Positions 44,051-48,482 of a DNA stretch of 48,482 nt are shown here, in pieces (within the stretch, counting starts at the first letter, position 1; each line of letters begins with the position of its first letter). A program made the position numbers and the translations under genes. The DNA is from Seribacter sulfatis. GTDB taxonomy: Bacteria; Verrucomicrobiota; Verrucomicrobiia; Opitutales; Seribacteraceae. The stretch covers positions 1 to 48,482 of the forward strand of contig NZ_CAXLMO010000081.1 in assembly GCF_964187635.1 (NCBI RefSeq). Direction: 5' to 3'. Under the pieces are notes generated by a model that searched no databases, was not told where the DNA came from, and worked only from the letters and a program-made list of their open reading frames with translations.

Positions 44051-44527
44051 ATGTCATTTAAGTCCTATTATTCTATTTTTGAGTGTACGCCTATTATTTT
44101 ATTTTTTGCTTCTATTTTTTTATTGAGTTGCTCTGTGGAAGACCTCGCTCCTCAGCAATCAGATTCCAATCAGACCACCCTAGCGGACAGCGTTGCCATA
44201 GAATCTGTTAAAAGTTTGTCGAATAATAAAATACTGAGTAGTGAAGTTGTTGAGTTTTTAGATTCGTTATTGCAAAAACGATTGAATGAAATTGTTCCTA
44301 AGATCGTTCAATCACTTCCCGAACCGGGAAAGTTCGATTATGACAGGTTAGAAAATTCTTTTTTGAAAATGCTTATTAATAATAAAAGCACTGATCATTC
44401 AAAGAAATACCAATTCTTGTGCGACGAGAACGAGCGTTGGATTTATCGTTGTAATCAAGAAACAGGCGAAATTGAGTGCTTTAGTATGAGTTCTAATAAG
44501 TTACGCTTGCTCTCGAGCACTAAGTAA
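44051..44527 (+). CDS. Unknown lipoprotein
   Basis: The 158-residue protein has a signal ending with lipobox-like FLLSC (Cys27), then a Ser/Asp/Gln-rich spacer and a helical domain. The C-terminal part has CDENERWIYRCNQETGEIEC, whose three Cys could form disulfides. There is no repeat and no similarity to the other lipoproteins that I can see. A TATAAT-like TATAAT lies about 20 bases before the ATG. Unknown function; it precedes lipoprotein B by 24 bases. Confidence 0.7.
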   Translation: MSFKSYYSIFECTPIILFFASIFLLSCSVEDLAPQQSDSNQTTLADSVAIESVKSLSNNKILSSEVVEFLDSLLQKRLNEIVPKIVQSLPEPGKFDYDRLENSFLKMLINNKSTDHSKKYQFLCDENERWIYRCNQETGEIECFSMSSNKLRLLSSTK

Positions 44528-44551
44528 GCAAATTTTAGATTGTTTATTCTG

Positions 44552-45208
44552 ATGAAATTAAAAATAGAAACTTTTTTTTTACTCTTCTTTTCTTCAATCT
44601 TGTTCTATGGCTGTGGGAACAAAGAAGGATATAGCTATCGGTCAAAAGAATTGAACCGTTCCAAAAAACCAATTGCGACTGTAGAGAAAGCCTGGTTAGC
44701 CCGTCATCAGTATGACCATGAGAGAAGAATGCTGATTCCTATGATTGGAGGTACGAGGTGGGGAGCGGTGCAGGAGTATAAAGAAGATGGTACGCTCGAA
44801 TATAAGGATTGGTGGATAAGGGATGTGAAAATAGAGGATTTAGAAGCTCGGCCGAGCACTAAGCTAAAACGACCCGAAAAGACGAATAACAACAAACCAA
44901 TTACACTTGAAAATATTGATTTAGATAGTTTCCAAGGTACTTTACAGGCAGAGCCAACCTCGACTAGTGAACCTGATGCGATTCCGACCGAATTACCCTC
45001 GAATCAAGAAGATCTTAACATTGAAAATACAGAACTGCCTGTGGGGGAGTCTCCGTTTCCCGCGTTGCCATTTGATAGTGCTCCACCGTTCCAGGAAATC
45101 AACCCTGCTTCGGACAACCCCTTTGCTCCACTTCCTGATGGCTTGCCCCCTTTGGATCCAATTAACGATGGGGGAAATGTTCCTCCGCCTGACCCGTTTG
45201 GGTTGTAA
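44552..45208 (+). CDS. Unknown lipoprotein B (paralogue of lipoprotein A)
   Basis: From the ATG at 44552 (MKLKIETFFLLFFSSILFYG) it is 218 residues with lipobox-like LFYGC (Cys21); an upstream TTG at 44540 would add four residues. It shares with lipoprotein A the core VEKAWLARHQYDHERRMLI, the WG and WW positions and the NPFAPLPDGLPP tail. The middle is acidic and Pro-rich, probably disordered. The pattern suggests a small globular N-terminal domain and an extended tail that may reach through the peptidoglycan layer. Unknown function. Confidence 0.75.
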   Translation: MKLKIETFFLLFFSSILFYGCGNKEGYSYRSKELNRSKKPIATVEKAWLARHQYDHERRMLIPMIGGTRWGAVQEYKEDGTLEYKDWWIRDVKIEDLEARPSTKLKRPEKTNNNKPITLENIDLDSFQGTLQAEPTSTSEPDAIPTELPSNQEDLNIENTELPVGESPFPALPFDSAPPFQEINPASDNPFAPLPDGLPPLDPINDGGNVPPPDPFGL

Positions 45209-45214
45209 TAGTAA

Positions 45215-45586
45215 TCAGTATTGATTTAATTTGATTTCTCCGGTTCCAAAAAGAGGAGGGGGATCGTAGTTTTCATCGTTACTAATTTCTGAGGGCGAGT
45301 CTGTAAAAACTTTCTTTTCATTAGTTCGTGTAATTTTTGGGGTGGGTAATGGTTTGCTTTTCTTGAGTGATTTTTCAGTACTCTCGGTTGGCGGTGTACT
45401 TTTCAGTGTTTTCTTTTCTGCGACACCAATATTTTTGAGCCAAACTCGACTGACCTGGATGCGAGTATTTTCGCCAATGACCTTCTTTAGCTCTGCCCAT
45501 GTGATATCTGCATAGCAACCAGCACCCTTCGTTTTCCCACTCCCTACTTTCCTGGGTGTTCCATTTTTATTTAAAGTTTTAGGCAT
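45215..45586 (-). CDS. Unknown basic protein
   Basis: The 123-residue protein is Lys-rich and begins MPKTLNKNGTPRKVGSGKTK, followed by a short folded-looking domain (GAGCYADITWAELKKVIGEN, then IQVSRVWLKNIG). The rest is a Ser/Thr/Pro/Lys-rich tail ending in an acidic DENYDPPPLFGTGE. There is no signal peptide. It is divergent from the TolQ-like gene across 96 AT-rich bases and convergent with lipoprotein B. The basic start could be for nucleic-acid or phospholipid contact, but this is a guess. Confidence 0.6.
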   Translation of the reverse strand: MPKTLNKNGTPRKVGSGKTKGAGCYADITWAELKKVIGENTRIQVSRVWLKNIGVAEKKTLKSTPPTESTEKSLKKSKPLPTPKITRTNEKKVFTDSPSEISNDENYDPPPLFGTGEIKLNQY

Positions 45587-45674
45587 TACTATTCGTATTA
45601 AAAAAAAAGTTCATAATCAAAGATAATTTAATTTAGTATATTATTATTGAATTTAAATAAAAGGACTCATTAGT

Positions 45675-45686
45675 ATGTATTTATGA
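45675..45686 (+). other. Three-codon mini-ORF leading into the TolQ-like gene
   Basis: ATG-TAT-TTA-TGA ends in an ATGA overlap with the ATG of the next gene at 45683. An AAGGA at 45661-45665 is 9 bases before this mini-ORF but 17 bases before the gene start. It may be a coupling leader, or chance in AT-rich sequence. Confidence 0.35.
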
Positions 45687-46741
45687 GGAAAAAACCTGTA
45701 AATAACATAAAAGTACCCGCGAAGGCAAAAAAGCGTGCTGCTCAAGTTAATATGATGCAAAGAAGCAGTGATGAGATGGGGAAATTTGACAACACCTCTG
45801 CCACTTCGATTTCAATGGGTATAACCGCAGTAATGGGTTTGGGGATAGAGATAGGTTTTTATTTGTTTGTGTTATTATTTAGAATTTCAACGAGTACCCA
45901 AATAATCTCCGATTATTTTTATGAACGCGGTTGGGTACCCTATGTCCTTACCTATTTGGCATGCTGGTCATTCGCTATTTTATTCCTCAAAAGAAAGAAG
46001 CTTAAAGGTCAGCTTAATATTATGCAATTTAAGCTATTACCTGAAGACATTAGCCAAGATATAAAAGTAGAAAATCTGCCTCAATTTGCTGCCCACATTA
46101 GCCGACTTGGTTTTGATCCGAGGCAGAGCTTTCTTCTCACCCGAATATTTCGGGGACTTGAGCATTTTAGTGTGAGAAAGAACCATACTGAAACTGCGGA
46201 TATGTTAAAGTCGCAGTCGGAGATTGATGCGACTATGGTCGATTCCAGTTATGTTTTAATTAAGGTTTTTATCTGGGCAATTCCTATTCTTGGTTTTATT
46301 GGCACGGTGCTAGGGATCAGCGATGCGGTTTCTAGTTTTGGTGGCGAAATGGGAGCCGCCGCGGATATTGAGGTGATAAAGGAACAACTTGGCCAAGTAA
46401 CAGGAGGTCTAAGCGAGGCATTTGATACTACCTTGGTGTCATTAATTTTTAGTCTTTGGGTTATGTTTCCGACTAGCGTTATGCAAAAAAACGAGGAGGA
46501 CTTGCTCAATAAAGTGGATGAGTATTGCAATGAGTATTTCTTGAAACGCTTACGTGAACCTCACGGAGAAGTTGGTTCTGCTGGATCAGGAGAGACCATT
46601 GAGCGAATTGAAAATCTCCAAGCCTATCTTCTACAACTTCAAGAATCTCAGAGTGTTGTTGCCCAGCAAATGACACAAGTTGCGAATCAATTTAATCAAA
46701 TTATGGAGAATGCTTCTATTGAGGAAGGAAACGGATCATAG
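45683..46741 (+). CDS. MotA/TolQ/ExbB-type proton channel protein
   Basis: The 352-residue protein belongs to the stator family that forms a pentamer around an ExbD-like dimer and uses the proton gradient. It has two N-terminal membrane helices (about 46-66 and 87-103) and the diagnostic second pair: WAIPILGFIGTVLGISDAV and GLSEAFDTTLVSLIFSLW. The basic N-terminus (about 1-25) and a C-terminal coiled coil (about 310-350) are additions to the usual 230-250 residues. Two ExbD-like genes follow at gaps of 31 bases and an overlap, forming a stator module. Confidence 0.88.
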   Translation: MRKKPVNNIKVPAKAKKRAAQVNMMQRSSDEMGKFDNTSATSISMGITAVMGLGIEIGFYLFVLLFRISTSTQIISDYFYERGWVPYVLTYLACWSFAILFLKRKKLKGQLNIMQFKLLPEDISQDIKVENLPQFAAHISRLGFDPRQSFLLTRIFRGLEHFSVRKNHTETADMLKSQSEIDATMVDSSYVLIKVFIWAIPILGFIGTVLGISDAVSSFGGEMGAAADIEVIKEQLGQVTGGLSEAFDTTLVSLIFSLWVMFPTSVMQKNEEDLLNKVDEYCNEYFLKRLREPHGEVGSAGSGETIERIENLQAYLLQLQESQSVVAQQMTQVANQFNQIMENASIEEGNGS

Positions 46742-46772
46742 CAAGTTCTAATAGTTTAAATTTATTTATCCA

Positions 46773-47759
46773 TTGAAAAAGAAAAAGGCAGATTTACAAA
46801 TCTCACTTTTCCCATTTCTTAGCATTTTAGCCTGTGTAATTGGGATTTTAACTTTGATGATTACTGCAATTGTAATCGCTCAAATCGACCCTGAGGCGGT
46901 AAATGAGAAGATAGAAACTGCATTGGAAGAGGATGATGAATTTCAAAAAGAAATTGCAGAAAAAAAGAAGGAAATTCAAAATCTAAAAGAAGAAATAAAA
47001 GATATTAAGGAAAATCCGAGGCAAAAAATTGATCCTAAACTGAAGGACCGGCTTAAAAAAGAAATTTTGACATTAGCAAAGCAGGCGGAAAAGAGACAAA
47101 TTGAAGATAAGCAGAGTAAGATAATTCTAGGCGAGGTCGTAAAAATAAAAAGTGAATTGGCTAAGTTGATGAAAAACTTGGAGGTTGCAGAAGACGAATG
47201 GGAGTTGATGAAGGAACCGGAGAAATTGGCGACGATGGTCATAAAACAGGCTGGATCTGGTAATGGAGGTGATTTGGAACCAACTTTTATCGAATGTCAC
47301 GAAAGGGGAATCAAGGTATATGATAAGAACGGTAAGTCTTTTGAAGTATTAACAGATCAAATCTCCAAAAATACCAAATTAAAAAGTGTTATTCAAAAAG
47401 TGGCGAAGGAAGGCCCATATCGAATATGGAGGAGTTCTCAGGGAACAGAAATGGATGCTCGTTTCGTACAACGTGATGGTAGTAAAATTACCTTAAAAGA
47501 TAAGCAGGGCAGAGAGATTAAGCTTACAGCTCTTCAGTTGGCACCGAGTTCGAGAAGGGCGATTTATAAATACGATGAGGCAAGAAAATTAAAATTACCT
47601 GATCCAGAAGCGCGTTACATAATTTTTCTGTTACGATCAAAAGGTTTTTCTTCTTGGTATAGAACTACTTTAATTTGTGAGGCTATCAGGTGTAAGTTCG
47701 GTCAAATCCCTCTAGACGGAGATGGTGAAATTGACCTTTCCCTTTTTCTTGGATCGTGA
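46773..47759 (+). CDS. ExbD-like coiled-coil protein 1 with SHD1-like domain
   Basis: The 328-residue protein has one membrane helix (about 11-37, beginning SLFPFLSILACVIGILTLMI). A coiled coil follows (about 45-135), then a periplasmic part. Residue 17 is Ser where ExbD, and the next gene's product, have Asp. Residues about 215-268 (YRIWRSSQGTEMDARFVQRD, then SKITLKDKQGREIKLTALQL) resemble the SHD1 domain (PF03983-like), seen in Verrucomicrobiota and Planctomycetota envelope proteins. The start is TTG with no Shine-Dalgarno site. It probably pairs with the next protein inside the TolQ-like channel; this is inference. Confidence 0.78.
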   Translation: MKKKKADLQISLFPFLSILACVIGILTLMITAIVIAQIDPEAVNEKIETALEEDDEFQKEIAEKKKEIQNLKEEIKDIKENPRQKIDPKLKDRLKKEILTLAKQAEKRQIEDKQSKIILGEVVKIKSELAKLMKNLEVAEDEWELMKEPEKLATMVIKQAGSGNGGDLEPTFIECHERGIKVYDKNGKSFEVLTDQISKNTKLKSVIQKVAKEGPYRIWRSSQGTEMDARFVQRDGSKITLKDKQGREIKLTALQLAPSSRRAIYKYDEARKLKLPDPEARYIIFLLRSKGFSSWYRTTLICEAIRCKFGQIPLDGDGEIDLSLFLGS

Positions 47760-48482
47760 GAAAGAAAAAGAAAGAAGATATCGGCAGCCTTGATTCTTTA
47801 TTGGATACAATAACTACTGTCGTTGGAATCCTCATTATTCTGCTTATTGTGGTTCAACTTGGAGCCGGCTCGGCAGTGAAGAGGATTGTAGATGAGAAGA
47901 AGGAAGAAAACTCGATCGAACTGATGGAGTTGGCAATGAAGCAATTTGAGGATCAGAAAAAAAATCTCAATGAAGAAAAGAAAAGGTTACAACTTCAACA
48001 GGCTTCTCAGAATAAAGATCAACAAAAACTGATTGAGGAAATTAGTGAGTTGGAAAAAGAGTTATCTGATAAAAAAAAAGGCATGCCCCCTGTCCCTCCA
48101 CCACTCCAAAACCTTCGCCAAGAGAAAAGTAAGCTCTTTAATCAAAAAAATTCAATCGAAGTAAAATTTCGAAAAGTGAAGGGTCTTCTTTCTTCGGGTA
48201 CAGAACAAAATTCAAAATCTATGAGCAAAGATATCAGCCTGCCAGATCCAAAGCCAGCAGTTCCTGGTTCAAAACCTTTTCGATTTTTGTGTCGAGAGGG
48301 AATGATCTATCCAATTAATGAATCAATGTTGTACGCTCGTATAAAATCTGCACTTACCAAGTCCGGACCCAAGCCAAATAAAGATGGAGAATATGAAAGT
48401 TCAGCTTTCATAAATTTCATTCATTCACAGAAGATTAGTACTTCCTTTTTTACAGTTAAGGTTAGTGTAGATGGAGGGAAGG
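47756..48482 (+). CDS. ExbD-like coiled-coil protein 2 (partial, runs off the edge)
   Basis: The frame starts with GTG at 47756, overlapping the previous stop by three bases, and is open to the window end (242 residues seen). The N-terminus VRKKKKEDIGSLDSLLDTIT is basic, then a single membrane helix (about 13-34) with Asp17 aligned to the Ser17 of the preceding protein and to the proton-carrying Asp of ExbD/TolR. A coiled coil (about 44-110) and a Pro-rich linker (MPPVPPP) follow, then a domain beginning FRFLCREGMIYPINE. The 3' end is missing. It should be the proton-relay member of the stator pair. Confidence 0.78.
   Translation, partial: MRKKKKEDIGSLDSLLDTITTVVGILIILLIVVQLGAGSAVKRIVDEKKEENSIELMELAMKQFEDQKKNLNEEKKRLQLQQASQNKDQQKLIEEISELEKELSDKKKGMPPVPPPLQNLRQEKSKLFNQKNSIEVKFRKVKGLLSSGTEQNSKSMSKDISLPDPKPAVPGSKPFRFLCREGMIYPINESMLYARIKSALTKSGPKPNKDGEYESSAFINFIHSQKISTSFFTVKVSVDGGK

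Noticed and set aside
45683..48482. Zorya-type defence system (ZorA/ZorB)
   Set aside because: The TolQ-like and ExbD-like pair is superficially similar, but no OmpA-like domain, helicase or nuclease is seen in the window; it could only be excluded fully with sequence past the right edge.

Overview
The window is a gene-dense, moderately AT-rich piece of bacterial chromosome from a diderm (Gram-negative type) bacterium. It carries a complete type II secretion core, TAT and lipoprotein signals, an outer-membrane-type beta-barrel, Mn-type SOD and an SHD1-like domain in an ExbD-like protein. The best guess is Verrucomicrobiota, possibly a marine Opitutae-like lineage. This rests on the EIIA/diadenylate cyclase fusion, the SHD1-like domain, many GTG/TTG starts and near absence of Shine-Dalgarno sites. 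It is inference, because no 16S rRNA gene is present.

Layout. 1-9.8 kb: the end of a beta-barrel protein, mutS and an alpha/beta hydrolase; then on the minus strand galK, an HU gene with a clear terminator, and ygfZ coupled to a 78-residue unknown; then DAHP synthase and malate dehydrogenase; then a GNAT gene directly behind tRNA-Leu(CAA). 10-15.4 kb: an unknown acidic membrane protein, a TAT-exported Gfo/Idh/MocA oxidoreductase, rsfS, nadD, a PTS-EIIA/diadenylate cyclase fusion and a lone nuoA. 15.5-27.6 kb: one long type II secretion operon ordered G-H-I-J-K-L-M-D-C-E-F and ending in a MORN-repeat lipoprotein. 27.7-37 kb: an MBL-fold hydrolase, then a minus-strand run (TIR-TPR protein, HAD phosphatase, DAACS symporter, uvrB, GIN-domain protein), then sodA and tadA. 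37-38.9 kb: infA, cysK and dtd.

39.1-48.5 kb is the accessory-looking part. It holds two related lipoproteins, two related single-TM coiled-coil proteins, an acidic unknown, a family 2 glycosyltransferase, a second Gfo/Idh/MocA oxidoreductase, another lipoprotein, a basic unknown, and a TolQ/MotA/ExbB-like channel protein followed by two ExbD-like coiled-coil proteins. The two ExbD-like proteins match position by position at their membrane segment, but only the second has the aspartate expected of a proton-carrying stator; the first has serine there and bears the SHD1-like domain. I read this region as a candidate envelope-spanning, proton-driven machine and as the most likely undescribed system in the window. 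It runs off the right edge.

The remaining genes are mostly housekeeping: mismatch and excision repair (mutS, uvrB), NAD synthesis (nadD), ribosome silencing (rsfS), initiation (infA), tRNA quality and editing (dtd, tadA), and aromatic amino acid and cysteine synthesis. No intergenic gap exceeds 300 bases. No rRNA, CRISPR array, insertion sequence or integrase was seen.
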